Below are positions 1 to 10,675 of a DNA stretch of 32,625 bases, in pieces. Position 1 is the stretch's first letter. Every line of letters begins with the position of its first letter. Source of the stretch: Flagellimonas marinaquae (lineage in GTDB: Bacteria > Bacteroidota > Bacteroidia > Flavobacteriales > Flavobacteriaceae); assembly GCF_003992675.1 (NCBI RefSeq), contig NZ_RZMZ01000003.1:2501-35125 (forward strand), in the 5' to 3' direction. Below the pieces are notes generated by a model that saw only the letters and a program-made list of their open reading frames with translations, did not search any database and was not told the origin of the DNA. The position numbers were made by a program, and so were the translations under genes.

Positions 1-622
<622 letters not shown>

Positions 623-646
623 GCATCCCATATAAATATGGGACGC
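623..646 (-). other. Hairpin directly upstream of 23S (likely processing stem)
   Basis: The transcript can form a 10-bp stem (623-632 with 637-646, one G-U pair) and a four-base loop right at the 23S 5' end. Its position suggests a part in rRNA maturation; this role is inferred. Confidence 0.4.
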
Positions 647-734
647 CCTCTCGTAATCCTTAATTGTTCTATTCTACTTCGTGTTTCTTCTTTTTGACTT
701 CACGTGAACGGTATGATACCGCTCCGCTCCGTCC

Positions 735-752
735 CAATATGTCAATGAACTT
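735..752 (-). promoter_or_regulatory. boxA-like element in the tRNA-Ala/23S spacer
   Basis: The minus strand reads AAGTTCATTGACATATTG. It resembles the bacterial boxA antitermination element (TGCTCTTTAACA) and recurs at 951-970 and in the leader at 2823-2840. Function is inferred from this likeness and from its repeated place before each part of the operon. Confidence 0.5.
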
Positions 753-799
753 TCTGGCACGCCGCCACCGATACCAAGATCGACGGACGGCCTTTGCCG

Positions 800-876
800 T
801 GGTGGAGAATATCGGAGTCGAACCGATGACCTCCTGCGTGCAAGGCAGGCGCTCTAGCCAGCTGAGCTAATCCCCC
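800..876 (-). tRNA. tRNA-Ala (anticodon TGC)
   Basis: The reverse strand folds as a standard cloverleaf. The acceptor GGGGGAT (870-876) pairs with ATTCTCC (804-810), the anticodon loop is CTTGCAC with anticodon TGC, and the T-arm reads TTCGACT. The discriminator A at 803 is followed by an encoded CCA (800-802). It lies between tRNA-Ile and 23S in the rRNA operon, as usual. Confidence 0.97.
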
Positions 877-950
877 ATCTTTCAGTTATGAGTTATTAGT
901 TGGGAGTTATGAGTGATAACCCTGTAACTCAACTTCTAAAATTTCCAATT

Positions 951-970
951 CAATATTCCTCAATGAACTT
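951..970 (-). promoter_or_regulatory. boxA-like element in the tRNA-Ile/tRNA-Ala spacer
   Basis: The minus strand has AAGTTCATTG followed, after a four-base spacer, by ATATTG: the same element as at 735-752 with two extra bases. It lies in a 162-bp spacer that also holds loose tandem copies of a GTTATGAGT motif at about 886-917. Confidence 0.4.
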
Positions 971-977
971 CCTTTAC

Positions 978-1054
978 AGTCCCAGGCAGACTTGCTTCGA
1001 CCGCGCTCAGCACAGGCTTCTCGTCCTTCTTCGACTTGTAGTCTCAGGCAGACT
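978..1054 (-). repeat. Partial duplication of the tRNA-Ile 3' end flanking an inserted palindromic repeat
   Basis: Bases 978-992 repeat 1040-1054, which include the acceptor and T-arm part of the tRNA-Ile gene, with one mismatch and an offset of 62 bp. Between them lies about 45 bp with a CTTCGACCGCGCTCAG core, resembling short repeats I know to be scattered in flavobacterial genomes. It looks like a small element inserted at the tRNA 3' end with duplication of the target; that origin is inference. Confidence 0.45.
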
Positions 1055-1112
1055 CGAACTGCCGACCTCTACATTATCAGTGTAGCGCTCTAACCAGCTG
1101 AGCTATGAGACT
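1039..1112 (-). tRNA. tRNA-Ile (anticodon GAT)
   Basis: The reverse strand folds as a cloverleaf: acceptor AGTCTCA (1106-1112) with TGAGACT (1040-1046), anticodon stem CTACA/TGTAG around loop CTGATAA (anticodon GAT), and T-loop TTCGAGT. The discriminator is A (1039). No CCA is encoded, unlike the neighbouring tRNA-Ala. It lies about 100 bp after the 16S 3' end. Confidence 0.97.
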
Positions 1113-1212
1113 GTCTTGGCCTATTGCCAGTATTTGTAACATATCATAAACGACAGCGCAGAGATAAAACCATCTCGTGCGGGACAAGGATCTTCCGGAC
1201 ATCTCTTTCTCT

Positions 1213-2740
<1,528 letters not shown>

Positions 2741-2822
2741 ATTTCTTTGAATGTCTGTCCGACACCCGGAAACCCGAGTCCCTGCATCAAAATGGTTCTT
2801 TCTTAATTCTACGCTGTCGTTA

Positions 2823-2840
2823 CAATATGTATATGAACTT
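2823..2840 (-). promoter_or_regulatory. boxA-like element in the rrn leader
   Basis: The minus strand reads AAGTTCATATACATATTG, the leader version of the motif found twice in the spacers. It lies about 85 nt upstream of 16S and downstream of all three promoters, where an antitermination signal would be expected. Confidence 0.45.
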
Positions 2841-2921
2841 CTTTGTTTCAAAAACTAAGTCAACAATATAAATATAAAATCTCTCTTAGCTTAGACCTTT
2901 ACCTCGTTGGTAAAGCGGCTG

Positions 2922-2951
2922 CAAATTTACAACTGTTTTCTAAACCGGCAA
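2922..2951 (-). promoter_or_regulatory. rrn promoter P1
   Basis: On the minus strand TTG (2949-2951), a 19-bp spacer and TAAATTTG (2922-2929) give an exact Bacteroidota promoter. It is followed by GCAGCC and then a perfect 7-bp hairpin (2897-2903 with 2909-2915, loop of five). It is the promoter nearest to 16S. Confidence 0.85.
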
Positions 2952-3049
2952 GCTTTTTTTTGAAAAAAAATCCAAACATTTTCTTAACCTAAAAAACTGT
3001 CTTTTTACATGAACTTTACCTAGAAACACCTTAGTGTTTTTTCGGGCTG

Positions 3050-3079
3050 CAAATGTAAAACGTTTTTTTGATTACACAA
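3050..3079 (-). promoter_or_regulatory. rrn promoter P2
   Basis: TTG (3077-3079), 19 bp and TACATTTG (3050-3057) on the minus strand, followed by CAGCCC as in P1 and P3. A 6-bp hairpin with a four-base loop (3024-3039) follows the expected start site. Confidence 0.85.
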
Positions 3080-3183
3080 TGCCTTTTTTCGGTTTTTTTT
3101 CGAATCTTGTCGATTCTTCAAAACGATGTATCAATATGCTTCTGAACTTACCAAAACAACCATCTTTTGTTGTTTTCGGGCTG

Positions 3184-3213
3184 CAAATGTAACACCATTT
3201 CAACAACAAACAA
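3184..3213 (-). promoter_or_regulatory. rrn promoter P3
   Basis: TTG (3211-3213), 19 bp and TACATTTG (3184-3191) on the minus strand, again followed by GCAGCCC. An 8-bp hairpin (3153-3160 with 3169-3176) follows. This is the most distant of three tandem rRNA promoters, spaced about 130 bp apart. Confidence 0.85.
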
Positions 3214-3392
3214 GAGTATTTTTTAGTTAGCCCCTACATTCATTTTTAACTAATTGAAATCGAAGCAGATAAAAATACAACTTTTTTTAAAAACACAAAA
3301 ATAGTTCCGCTTCGCCTTTTCTTAAGGTTTAAAAACAATTGAACCTACCTTTATTATGAGGATTAAAATCAGCATATATATTAAGGTAGGTA

Positions 3393-3422
3393 TTGTAGCA
3401 TCTATACAAGGTATTATCTTTG
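3393..3422 (+). promoter_or_regulatory. Promoter of the thrS-infC-rpmI-rplT operon
   Basis: TTG (3393-3395), exactly 19 bp, then TATCTTTG (3415-3422): a full match to the Bacteroidota consensus. The thrS ATG is 35 bp further on, so the leader would be short, leaving no room for a T-box-like riboswitch. Confidence 0.75.
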
Positions 3423-3456
3423 TCCTCTCGATTATAAAAATAGAAGTTCAAACAAG

Positions 3457-5397
3457 ATGATAAAGATTACACTGCCAGATGGTGCCGTAAAGGAAGTTGA
3501 AAAGGGAACAACCCCCTTTTCCGTTGCCCAAAGTATTAGCGAAGGGCTTGCGAGAAATGTTATTTCTGCAAAATTTAATGATACCACGGTTGAAACCACC
3601 ACACCATTGACCGAAGATGGCAGATTGACTCTTTTTACCTGGAACGATGATGAGGGAAAAAAGGCCTTTTGGCACTCCACATCGCACGTAGTCGCCCAAG
3701 CATTGGAGGAACTGTATCCAGGCATCAAGCTTACTATTGGTCCTGCCATAGACAATGGTTTCTATTATGATGTGGATTTTGGTGACCATTCCATTTCAGA
3801 AAAGGACTTTCCTTCCATTGAAAAAAAGGCATTGGAAATCGCCCGCGGCAAACATGATTACAAGATGAGAAGTGTTTCCAAGGCTGATGCACTTTCCTAT
3901 TATAAGAATCAAGGCAACGAATACAAGGTAGAACTCATCGAAAACCTTGACGATGGTACGATTACCTTTTGCGACCACAGTACTTTCACCGATTTATGCC
4001 GTGGTGGGCACATTCCAAATACAGGTATCATTAAAGCCATCAAGTTGTTAAGTGTTGCCGGCGCCTACTGGAGAGGTGATGAAAACAATACTCAGTTGAC
4101 CCGGGTATATGGTATCTCGTTCCCCAAACAAAAGGAACTAACGGAATATTTGCAACTGTTGGAAGAGGCCAAGAAAAGAGATCACCGAAAATTGGGCAAA
4201 GAATTGGAGCTTTTTACCTTTTCCCAAAAGGTGGGCCAAGGGCTACCCCTTTGGTTGCCCAATGGAGCTGCCCTTCGTGAGCGATTGGAGCAATTCCTGA
4301 AGAAAGCACAAAAGAAGGCGGGTTACGAAATGGTGGTCACTCCCCACATCGGCCAGAAGGAACTCTATGTTACATCAGGTCACTATGCAAAGTATGGGGA
4401 AGATAGCTTTCAGCCCATTCATACGCCAAAAGAGGATGAGGAGTTCCTGCTCAAGCCCATGAACTGTCCGCACCATTGTGAAATATACAACAGCCAGCCC
4501 TTTAGCTATAAGGATTTGCCCAAACGCTATGCGGAATTTGGAACCGTATACAGGTACGAGCAAAGCGGAGAGTTGCATGGACTAACACGAGTTCGTGGGT
4601 TCACTCAAGATGATGCCCACATATTCTGTACCACGGAACAATTGAACGACGAGTTCAAAAACGTAATCGACCTTACTTTATATGTATTGAATTCTTTAGG
4701 GTTTGATAACTTCACTGCACAGGTATCCGTCAGGGATTTGGAAAACCCAGAAAAATATATTGGAAACAAGGAAGATTGGGAAAAGGCCGAGCAGGCGATT
4801 ATCGATGCTGCCGAAGAAAAAGGCTTGAACTACATAGTTGAAAGCGGAGAAGCTGCCTTTTACGGACCCAAACTGGACTTTATGATCAAGGATGCGCTTG
4901 GCAGAAGTTGGCAATTGGGTACCATTCAAGTAGATTACAACCTGCCGAAGCGATTTGACCTTACCTATAAGGGAAGTGATAATGAACTGCACAGGCCCGT
5001 GATGATTCACCGTGCGCCTTTTGGAAGCATGGAGCGTTTTGTGGCCCTATTGCTGGAACATACCGGAGGAAACTTCCCTTTGTGGCTGATTCCTACCCAA
5101 GCTATTGTCCTACCTGTCAGTGAGAAGCATGAAAAATATGCGCAAAAAGTTTTGAATTCGCTAGAAAATCACGAAATTCGCGCGCTCATTGATAACAGGA
5201 ACGAAACCGTAGGGAAGAAAATCCGCGAGGCAGAGCTCAAGAAAATCCCTTTTATGATCATTGTTGGGGAACAAGAAGAGGAGTCTGCCACCATTTCGGT
5301 CAGGCGACACGGAGGTGAAGATTTGGGCAGTTTAAGCGTTGATGCATTTTCGGACTTGGTAACTACTGAAATAAATAGTACCTTAAAGTCGTTCTAA
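3457..5397 (+). CDS. thrS: Threonine--tRNA ligase
   Basis: Cytosolic class II synthetase that charges tRNA-Thr, of normal length (646 residues). Visible in order: an N-terminal TGS domain starting [20 protein letters not shown] (residues 1-60); the editing domain with HSTSH near residue 71 and the later CRGGH at about 181-185; the catalytic core with motif 2 ([20 protein letters not shown]) and motif 3 ([11 protein letters not shown]); and a C-terminal anticodon-binding domain from about residue 545. The ATG is preceded by AGAAGTTCAAACAAG and a good promoter. It is the first gene of the operon thrS-infC-rpmI-rplT, an order shared with many bacteria, and infC follows after about 30 bp. Confidence 0.98.
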   Translation: MIKITLPDGAVKEVEKGTTPFSVAQSISEGLARNVISAKFNDTTVETTTPLTEDGRLTLFTWNDDEGKKAFWHSTSHVVAQALEELYPGIKLTIGPAIDNGFYYDVDFGDHSISEKDFPSIEKKALEIARGKHDYKMRSVSKADALSYYKNQGNEYKVELIENLDDGTITFCDHSTFTDLCRGGHIPNTGIIKAIKLLSVAGAYWRGDENNTQLTRVYGISFPKQKELTEYLQLLEEAKKRDHRKLGKELELFTFSQKVGQGLPLWLPNGAALRERLEQFLKKAQKKAGYEMVVTPHIGQKELYVTSGHYAKYGEDSFQPIHTPKEDEEFLLKPMNCPHHCEIYNSQPFSYKDLPKRYAEFGTVYRYEQSGELHGLTRVRGFTQDDAHIFCTTEQLNDEFKNVIDLTLYVLNSLGFDNFTAQVSVRDLENPEKYIGNKEDWEKAEQAIIDAAEEKGLNYIVESGEAAFYGPKLDFMIKDALGRSWQLGTIQVDYNLPKRFDLTYKGSDNELHRPVMIHRAPFGSMERFVALLLEHTGGNFPLWLIPTQAIVLPVSEKHEKYAQKVLNSLENHEIRALIDNRNETVGKKIREAELKKIPFMIIVGEQEEESATISVRRHGGEDLGSLSVDAFSDLVTTEINSTLKSF

Positions 5398-5427
5398 AAA
5401 ATTAAGTTTAATTAAAAAGTTTACGTC

Positions 5428-5985
5428 ATAGCAATTAGAAGAAGATTTAGACCCCAACCAAGGAGGGAGAACAAAAACCCTCACAACATCAATGAGAAAA
5501 TAAAAGCCCGGGAAGTTAGACTTGTCGGCGACAATGTTGAGATGGGCGTTTATCCCATTTCCAAGGCAAGGGAAATAGCCAACGAGCAGGAGTTGGATTT
5601 GGTTGAAATATCACCAAACGCTGAACCACCTGTTTGCAAGGTAATGGATTATAAAAAGTTCCTTTACGAACAAAAGAAACGCGATAAGGCCATGAAGGCC
5701 AAAGCGAGCAAAGTGGTCGTAAAGGAAATAAGGTTTGGGCCGCAAACGGATGACCATGATTACGATTTCAAGAAAAGACATGCAGAAAAGTTCTTGAAAG
5801 ATGGTGCCAAACTAAAAGCCTATGTGTTCTTTAAAGGACGTTCCATCGTCTACAAGGACCAAGGCGAAATATTACTGCTCAGGCTGGCCCAGGATTTGGA
5901 AGAACTTGGAAAAGTAGAGCAAATGCCCAAATTGGAGGGTAAGCGGATGACGATGTTCATTGCGCCAAAGACGAGTAAAAAATAA
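5428..5985 (+). CDS. infC: Translation initiation factor IF-3, probable ATA start
   Basis: IF-3 binds the 30S subunit, prevents premature 50S joining and checks the initiator tRNA. The N domain holds [20 protein letters not shown] and the C domain ends in [11 protein letters not shown]. The first in-frame ATG (5542) would remove the start of the N domain. Upstream codons, open back to a TAA at 5413, encode the IF-3-like [20 protein letters not shown] with no ATG, GTG or TTG; the best start is ATA at 5428 (ATA GCA ATT AGA AGA AGA), giving 185 residues. A rare start codon fits the known autoregulation of E. coli infC, which uses AUU. The ATT at 5434 is an alternative. It is followed by rpmI after 45 bp. 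Confidence 0.93.
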   Translation: MAIRRRFRPQPRRENKNPHNINEKIKAREVRLVGDNVEMGVYPISKAREIANEQELDLVEISPNAEPPVCKVMDYKKFLYEQKKRDKAMKAKASKVVVKEIRFGPQTDDHDYDFKKRHAEKFLKDGAKLKAYVFFKGRSIVYKDQGEILLLRLAQDLEELGKVEQMPKLEGKRMTMFIAPKTSKK

Positions 5986-6030
5986 ATCGGACCGAGTCCG
6001 GTATAATAAGCGGAGTTAAATACTAGGAAA

Positions 6031-6228
6031 ATGCCTAAGATGAAAACAAAATCCAGTGCCAAAAAGCGTTTTAAGCTTACCGGAACTGGTAAAATCAAAA
6101 GAAAGCACGCTTTCAAGAGTCACATTTTGACGAAAAAATCGAAAAAGCGTAAGCTTAAGTTGACCCATTCGACCTTGGTTCACCAAGCGGATGAGGACAA
6201 CATCAAGGAACAATTGCGTTTAAAATAA
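6031..6228 (+). CDS. rpmI: 50S ribosomal protein bL35
   Basis: Small basic ribosomal protein of 65 residues, the normal length. It starts [20 protein letters not shown] and contains [24 protein letters not shown] basic sequence, both typical of bL35. It is the third gene of the thrS operon. In other bacteria rpmI and rplT are repressed by L20 through a leader structure; no clear L20 site is visible in the 45-bp gap upstream. Confidence 0.97.
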   Translation: MPKMKTKSSAKKRFKLTGTGKIKRKHAFKSHILTKKSKKRKLKLTHSTLVHQADEDNIKEQLRLK

Positions 6229-6318
6229 TCGTTCCAACGGTACATTAATTATTAACCATGGAGTCGGGCCCTAAAAAGTTCCCAAAAAACGGGACGCCTG
6301 CTACAAAAAAATGACATT

Positions 6319-6663
6319 ATGCCAAGATCAGTAAATTCAGTTGCTTCAAGAGCTAGAAGAAAAAAAGTGATGAAGCAAGCCAAAGGTTACTTTGGAAGAC
6401 GTAAAAACGTTTGGACAGTAGCCAAGAATGCGGTGGAAAAAGCAATGCTTTATGCCTACCGCGATAGAAGAAACAAAAAACGTACATTCCGTTCCTTATG
6501 GATCACCCGTATCAACGCCGGTGCCAGAATGCATGGAATGTCTTACTCTCAATTTATGGGCAAGGTAAAAGCCAATGGAATAGAACTCAATAGAAAAGTT
6601 CTTGCCGATTTGGCCATGAACCACCCAGATGCCTTCAAGGCCATCGTTGAGAAAGTAAAGTAA
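6319..6663 (+). CDS. rplT: 50S ribosomal protein bL20
   Basis: Ribosomal assembly protein of 114 residues, normal length. It starts [20 protein letters not shown] and has the conserved [10 protein letters not shown] and [11 protein letters not shown] segments that bind 23S rRNA. It is the last gene of the operon, 90 bp after rpmI, and is followed by a strong terminator. The gap upstream holds a short TCCC/GGGA hairpin that might be part of a control region, but it is weak. Confidence 0.98.
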   Translation: MPRSVNSVASRARRKKVMKQAKGYFGRRKNVWTVAKNAVEKAMLYAYRDRRNKKRTFRSLWITRINAGARMHGMSYSQFMGKVKANGIELNRKVLADLAMNHPDAFKAIVEKVK

Positions 6664-6696
6664 AAAGTTAATATAAACTTACCCCGCTTATTGAAA

Positions 6697-6725
6697 AATC
6701 CCGCCTTGTGCGGGATTCTTTTTTT
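6697..6725. terminator. Bidirectional rho-independent terminator
   Basis: An 8-bp GC-rich stem (AATCCCGC 6697-6704 with GCGGGATT 6710-6717), loop of five, then T7 on the plus strand and an A5 run upstream that gives T5 on the minus strand. It can end both rplT and the convergent gene at 6752. Confidence 0.85.
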
Positions 6726-6751
6726 AAATACCCCTCTTGTCCGTTATCAAA

Positions 6752-8329
6752 CTATTTAGGAGTATTGCCCGTTTGTTGAAGAGGGGTATTCATCCAATAT
6801 TCCTGCACGGCCTCTACAGATTCATCAGTGACGACATGATCAAACAATGGCCGTTCCTTATCCATGGGAACACCGTTTTCCGCATTCTCATTTCCTTGTA
6901 GTATTCGTTGGGTAAAAAATTCCCTGTATTGCAAATATTCCTTTTGCTCGGAATAACCCAGCATATTCCCGTAAACATCCATCAGCCCTTTCACCTTGTA
7001 CACCATATGCTTCTTAAAGGCTTTCCTATCGTTGGCAAAATAGGCGGTCTCGTCTTTTTCTGAATTGAAAATAGGCTTGATGAACACTTTGTAATCCTCC
7101 CCATGTCCTGTCAATAGCTCAAAGGCTACCCTTTTCTTTTTAAAAAATATCTCATAGTGTTCCTTATCCAATGTAGAAGAAACGTTCACTGGATTATTAA
7201 ATTCAAGCCAAGTTAGCTTATTGATGGTATCGATGGTTATGTCTTTCAGCATGAATGCCGGTGGCAAACGCACCACGAACCGATTGCTAAAGGACAAATA
7301 GTTCAGGTACATTTTACCTTGATATGGTCGATATTCAGATTGTATGTGGAAAATCAATTGCGAAGGGTTATCAGCCAAAGGGCTCTCTACTTTCCTCTCT
7401 TTTTCCCATTGATAGGCCGCATAATCCAATCCATAGATGGCGTAATCCTTTTTGGATATGATGAGTCTTCCCTTGGCTCCAACGTCTTCTTTTTTCGTAT
7501 CAAAGAGTATGCTGTACAGCCATTCTCCATCCAGATATACATCACTTCCCATTTGGAAATCATGATTATGTACAAAATCCGTTCGAAGGTTGTTCACAAA
7601 TGAATAGGAATCAATGTCATAATTGCGTACGGCATCGTGAACCCGCAGAATAACCAACTCATTCCCATTATAAGAAGGCAGAAACCCTTGGGCAATTACC
7701 TTGTTCTGACTTTCGTAATCGTAGGACATACTCGAAATCGTATCCCTAGGAAAATCCTCATTCTTCACCAAGCGATAAATCTGATACTTTGTGGTTTTGG
7801 CGTCACTCTTGCGAAAACCTTCGTCCCGAACTTCAACAATCGACTCGTTTAAATTGAGATATGCCCCTTTATCCTGTTGATAGTCCCTGTAGTAACCAAC
7901 CAAGGAAAAAGGGTCCTTTGAAAAATTTCGAGGTATGGCCCTAATGGCTTTTCTTACAATCCGTTTCGCTAGCGACCTATTGGTATATCCAACAACTGTG
8001 GTCTCTTGCAAGGCTATGGTTCTCGGTATAAGATAAATGGTGTTGAGACGGTCTTCCGATAACGCATCCATGGCAACGGAAACAGACTCGTACCCCAAAG
8101 ACGAAACAATAATACCCTTGTATTCGGATTTGAACTCCATCGGAATTCTAAAACTACCATCCTCATTGGATATGACCCCTTTGGAAGAGCCCTCCAAGAG
8201 AATATTGGCAAACACCACAGGTGCTTTTGATACGGAATCCAAAAGGCGTCCTTGAATGAATTCTTGGGAAAAAAGCACACAGGGAAGCAGTATGAGAAGG
8301 ACAATCAGATGGATACTTTTTATGCTCAT
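6752..8329 (-). CDS. Exported carboxypeptidase-regulatory-like domain protein
   Basis: A 525-residue protein of a family common in Bacteroidota, with no known enzymatic role. A signal peptide with core LIVLLILLPCVLFSQ (residues 8-22) is followed by a carboxypeptidase D regulatory-like beta-sandwich (residues 23-105: IQGRLLDSVSKAPVVFANIL, then NEDGSFRIP and SSLGYES). This is the same fold that precedes TonB-dependent receptor plugs, but no receptor barrel follows. The region from about 120 (AKRIVRKAIRAIPRNF, then YYRDYQQ) recalls DUF5686-type proteins and is rich in beta structure. It lies 56 bp after the YjbQ gene and may be cotranscribed with it. Outer-membrane or periplasmic location is inferred. 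Confidence 0.85.
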   Translation of the reverse strand: MSIKSIHLIVLLILLPCVLFSQEFIQGRLLDSVSKAPVVFANILLEGSSKGVISNEDGSFRIPMEFKSEYKGIIVSSLGYESVSVAMDALSEDRLNTIYLIPRTIALQETTVVGYTNRSLAKRIVRKAIRAIPRNFSKDPFSLVGYYRDYQQDKGAYLNLNESIVEVRDEGFRKSDAKTTKYQIYRLVKNEDFPRDTISSMSYDYESQNKVIAQGFLPSYNGNELVILRVHDAVRNYDIDSYSFVNNLRTDFVHNHDFQMGSDVYLDGEWLYSILFDTKKEDVGAKGRLIISKKDYAIYGLDYAAYQWEKERKVESPLADNPSQLIFHIQSEYRPYQGKMYLNYLSFSNRFVVRLPPAFMLKDITIDTINKLTWLEFNNPVNVSSTLDKEHYEIFFKKKRVAFELLTGHGEDYKVFIKPIFNSEKDETAYFANDRKAFKKHMVYKVKGLMDVYGNMLGYSEQKEYLQYREFFTQRILQGNENAENGVPMDKERPLFDHVVTDESVEAVQEYWMNTPLQQTGNTPK

Positions 8330-8385
8330 TTTTAAGGTTTGTTTGGTCGATTAAACGACAATAATTATACCAAATAATTGGCGCA

Positions 8386-8808
8386 TCAATTGCCAAAAGC
8401 TGTGAGCACCAGCCTCCTTCCCGAGGCGTGATCTCGGTGTTCACAAAGATAGATACCTTGCCAAATTCCAAGGTTTAATCGGCCTTTTGTGATAGGCATT
8501 TGAACCGAAGCCCCCATTAACGAGGCCTTGATGTGGGCGGGCATATCATCCGGTCCCTCATAATTATGCACGTAATACGCCGCGTTTTCTGGGACCATTT
8601 GGTTGATATGGCTTTCAAAATCCGTTCGAACCGTTGGGTCGGCATTCTCATTGATGGTCAAACTGGCCGAGGTATGTTTGATGAACACCTGTAAGAACCC
8701 GGTATTGATGTTCCTTATGTTGGGCATTGCATCGAGTACCGTATCTGTAATTAAATGAAACCCCCTGGAATGGGCAGGCAATTGTATTTCTTTCTGATAA
8801 AAATTCAT
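8386..8808 (-). CDS. YjbQ family protein (UPF0047, secondary thiamine-phosphate synthase-like)
   Basis: A 140-residue member of the YjbQ/UPF0047 family, whose structure is a compact beta-barrel; some members have weak thiamine-phosphate synthase activity, but the real role is unsettled. Family marks are FIKHTSASLTINENADPTVR (residues 43-62), HNYEGPDDMPAHIKASLMG and the C-terminal LGIWQGIYLCEHR. The start at 8808 (MNFYQKEIQLP) is chosen because the longer open frame to 8919 has no family sequence and would run into the divergent HAD gene. The downstream gene follows after 56 bp in the same direction. Confidence 0.9.
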   Translation of the reverse strand: MNFYQKEIQLPAHSRGFHLITDTVLDAMPNIRNINTGFLQVFIKHTSASLTINENADPTVRTDFESHINQMVPENAAYYVHNYEGPDDMPAHIKASLMGASVQMPITKGRLNLGIWQGIYLCEHRDHASGRRLVLTAFGN

Positions 8809-8881
8809 GATAAAACATTCGCTTCCCCCGAAATTAATATAAAGTTTACCAAAACAGCCCCGTAGTTCGATGAATAACAAA

Positions 8882-8889
8882 TAACTTTG
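8882..8889 (+). promoter_or_regulatory. Probable -7 promoter element of the HAD hydrolase gene
   Basis: TAACTTTG followed by CAGC matches the TAnnTTTG element and copies the start region of the rrn promoters. No TTG lies 19 bp upstream, so this promoter is less certain. The ATG is 17 bp downstream, which implies a very short leader. Confidence 0.5.
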
Positions 8890-8906
8890 CAGCTTAATTT
8901 GTTGGC

Positions 8907-9698
8907 ATGGACCTATCACAAATAAAAATGGTGGTTACCGATATGGACGGCACCTTGTTGAATTCCAAACATGAGGTAAGCCCCCGTTTTTTTGAAATCT
9001 ACCAAGAGCTCAAAAAGAAAAATATCGCTTTTGTGGCCGCAAGCGGCAGACAATACCACAGCATGGTCGATAAATTGGAGTCCATCAAGAACGAAATTTT
9101 GGTGATTGCCGAAAACGGGGCCCTGATCAGAAAACAAGAGCAGACCTTGCTCACTACACCCATCAACCTGTCCGAAGTACATCGAATCCTCGATACCGTT
9201 CGCCCTCTGCAGAATGTGCATCCTGTACTTTGTTGCCAAAACAATGCCTTTGTGGGCGGTGACTCCGATGAATTTCTGGAAATGCTCCAAGAGTACTATT
9301 CTGAATTTGAAATTGTAGCCGACCAGAAAACAGTGAACGAAGAAGTCCTTAAAATTGCCATCTACCACTTCGAGAACTCCGAGGAACACATTTATCCGCA
9401 CGTGAAACACCTGGAAGGTGATTTGAAAGTGAAGGTTTCCGGGGCCAACTGGGTGGATGTTTCCAACATAAATGCCCACAAGGGCTACGCACTCCGAAAG
9501 GTGATGGATGAATTCAAGGTTGCATCCCACGAACTTATGGTCTTTGGAGATTACAACAACGACTTGGAAATGTTGGAGCTTTCCGATTATAGTTTTGCTA
9601 TGGCCAATGCGCACCCCAATGTACTGAAGACTGCCAAATACAGGACACATAGCAACGATGATTTTGGAGTAGAGCGTATTCTGGAGAAATTGATCTAA
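8907..9698 (+). CDS. Cof-type HAD-superfamily phosphatase
   Basis: Cytosolic HAD hydrolase of 263 residues, the usual size of Cof-type (class IIB) sugar-phosphate phosphatases. Motif I is VTDMDGTLLN, with nucleophile D12 and acid-base D14; motif II is AASGRQY near residue 50; motif III/IV is the late MVFGDYNNDLEMLELSDYSF with the metal-binding aspartates. The cap domain lies between (about residues 85-195). The substrate cannot be told from sequence; relatives act on sugar phosphates, flavin or pyridoxal phosphates. It is divergent from the YjbQ gene, and the next gene follows 89 bp later on the same strand. Confidence 0.92.
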   Translation: MDLSQIKMVVTDMDGTLLNSKHEVSPRFFEIYQELKKKNIAFVAASGRQYHSMVDKLESIKNEILVIAENGALIRKQEQTLLTTPINLSEVHRILDTVRPLQNVHPVLCCQNNAFVGGDSDEFLEMLQEYYSEFEIVADQKTVNEEVLKIAIYHFENSEEHIYPHVKHLEGDLKVKVSGANWVDVSNINAHKGYALRKVMDEFKVASHELMVFGDYNNDLEMLELSDYSFAMANAHPNVLKTAKYRTHSNDDFGVERILEKLI

Positions 9699-9787
9699 CG
9701 AAATCAACCCCACCTGAAATAATTCTATCCGAGCAATTTGCTTTTAGAAAATTTGTACCTTCAAGAACAAACAATAAAAGCAGCAGC

Positions 9788-10675
9788 ATGGCACCCCTAA
9801 AAAAAAACGACATCAAACAGGAGGTTTTTGACCTCTACGACAAATACGCCCATAACCAGATTGACCGCAGGGAATTCATGGAAAAACTCTCGGTGTATGC
9901 CGTTGGCGGTATCACTATAGCTTCTTTGATGAGCTTTATCATGCCCAATTACAAGGATACGCTGACCGTATCGCCCAATGACCCAGAGCTGGACTCCAAA
10001 TTCATCACCTATAACTCCCCAAAGGGTGGTGGGGAAATCAAGGGATTGTTGTCCAAACCAAAAAATAGTACCGGTAAAATGGGCGGTGTTGTTGTGGTAC
10101 ACGAAAATCGTGGGCTTAACCCCTATATTGAAGATGTGGGGCGAAGAGCGGCCAAAGCTGGGTTTATTTCGTTGGCGCCCGATGCTTTGACGCCACTCGG
10201 AGGCTATCCCGGAAACGATGACGATGGAAGGGCCATGCAAAGGGAACGAGACCGCAACGAGATGTTGGAAGATTTTATCGCCGCTTACGAATACCTTAAA
10301 AATCATGAAGATTGCAATGGCAAGGTGGGTGTGGTCGGATTTTGTTTTGGTGGATGGATTTCCAATATGATGGCCGTGAAAGTGCCGGATTTAGCCGCGG
10401 CTGTTCCTTTTTATGGAAGTCAGCCCGAAGATGATGAAGTAGCACAAATCCAAGCTCCCCTATTGATCCATTACGCTGGATTGGATGAGCGGGTAAATGC
10501 AGGTTGGTCCGACTACGAAGCGAAGCTGAAAGAGCTTGATAAAGATTACGAAGTCCATTTTTATCCCGATGTCAACCATGGCTTCCACAACAATACCACG
10601 CCACGTTTTGATGAGGCCTCGGCCGATTTAGCCTGGAAACGAACCATAGATTTCTTTAAAGAGCACTTGGGCTAG
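9788..10675 (+). CDS. Dienelactone hydrolase family protein with N-terminal signal/anchor
   Basis: Alpha/beta hydrolase of 295 residues. The dienelactone hydrolase triad is visible: nucleophile C186 in GFCFGGW, D233 in AGLDERV and H264 in DVNHGFH, together with the family glutamate E106 in VHENRGLNPY. Before the catalytic domain (from about residue 70) is an extension with DRREFMEKLSVYAVGG and a hydrophobic run to residue 53; the RRxFM pattern suggests a twin-arginine signal, so the enzyme may be exported folded or anchored. The true substrate is unknown. Its stop overlaps the convergent gene's stop within the palindrome CTAG (10672-10675). Confidence 0.9.
   Translation: MAPLKKNDIKQEVFDLYDKYAHNQIDRREFMEKLSVYAVGGITIASLMSFIMPNYKDTLTVSPNDPELDSKFITYNSPKGGGEIKGLLSKPKNSTGKMGGVVVVHENRGLNPYIEDVGRRAAKAGFISLAPDALTPLGGYPGNDDDGRAMQRERDRNEMLEDFIAAYEYLKNHEDCNGKVGVVGFCFGGWISNMMAVKVPDLAAAVPFYGSQPEDDEVAQIQAPLLIHYAGLDERVNAGWSDYEAKLKELDKDYEVHFYPDVNHGFHNNTTPRFDEASADLAWKRTIDFFKEHLG

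Noticed and set aside
2960..3456. A riboswitch or T-box in front of thrS
   Set aside because: The promoter box ends 34 bp before the ATG; the DNA beyond is used by the rrn promoters on the other strand.
8907..9713. Long open frame on the minus strand opposite the HAD gene
   Set aside because: It mirrors the HAD frame and has no domain; the plus-strand frame has all HAD motifs.
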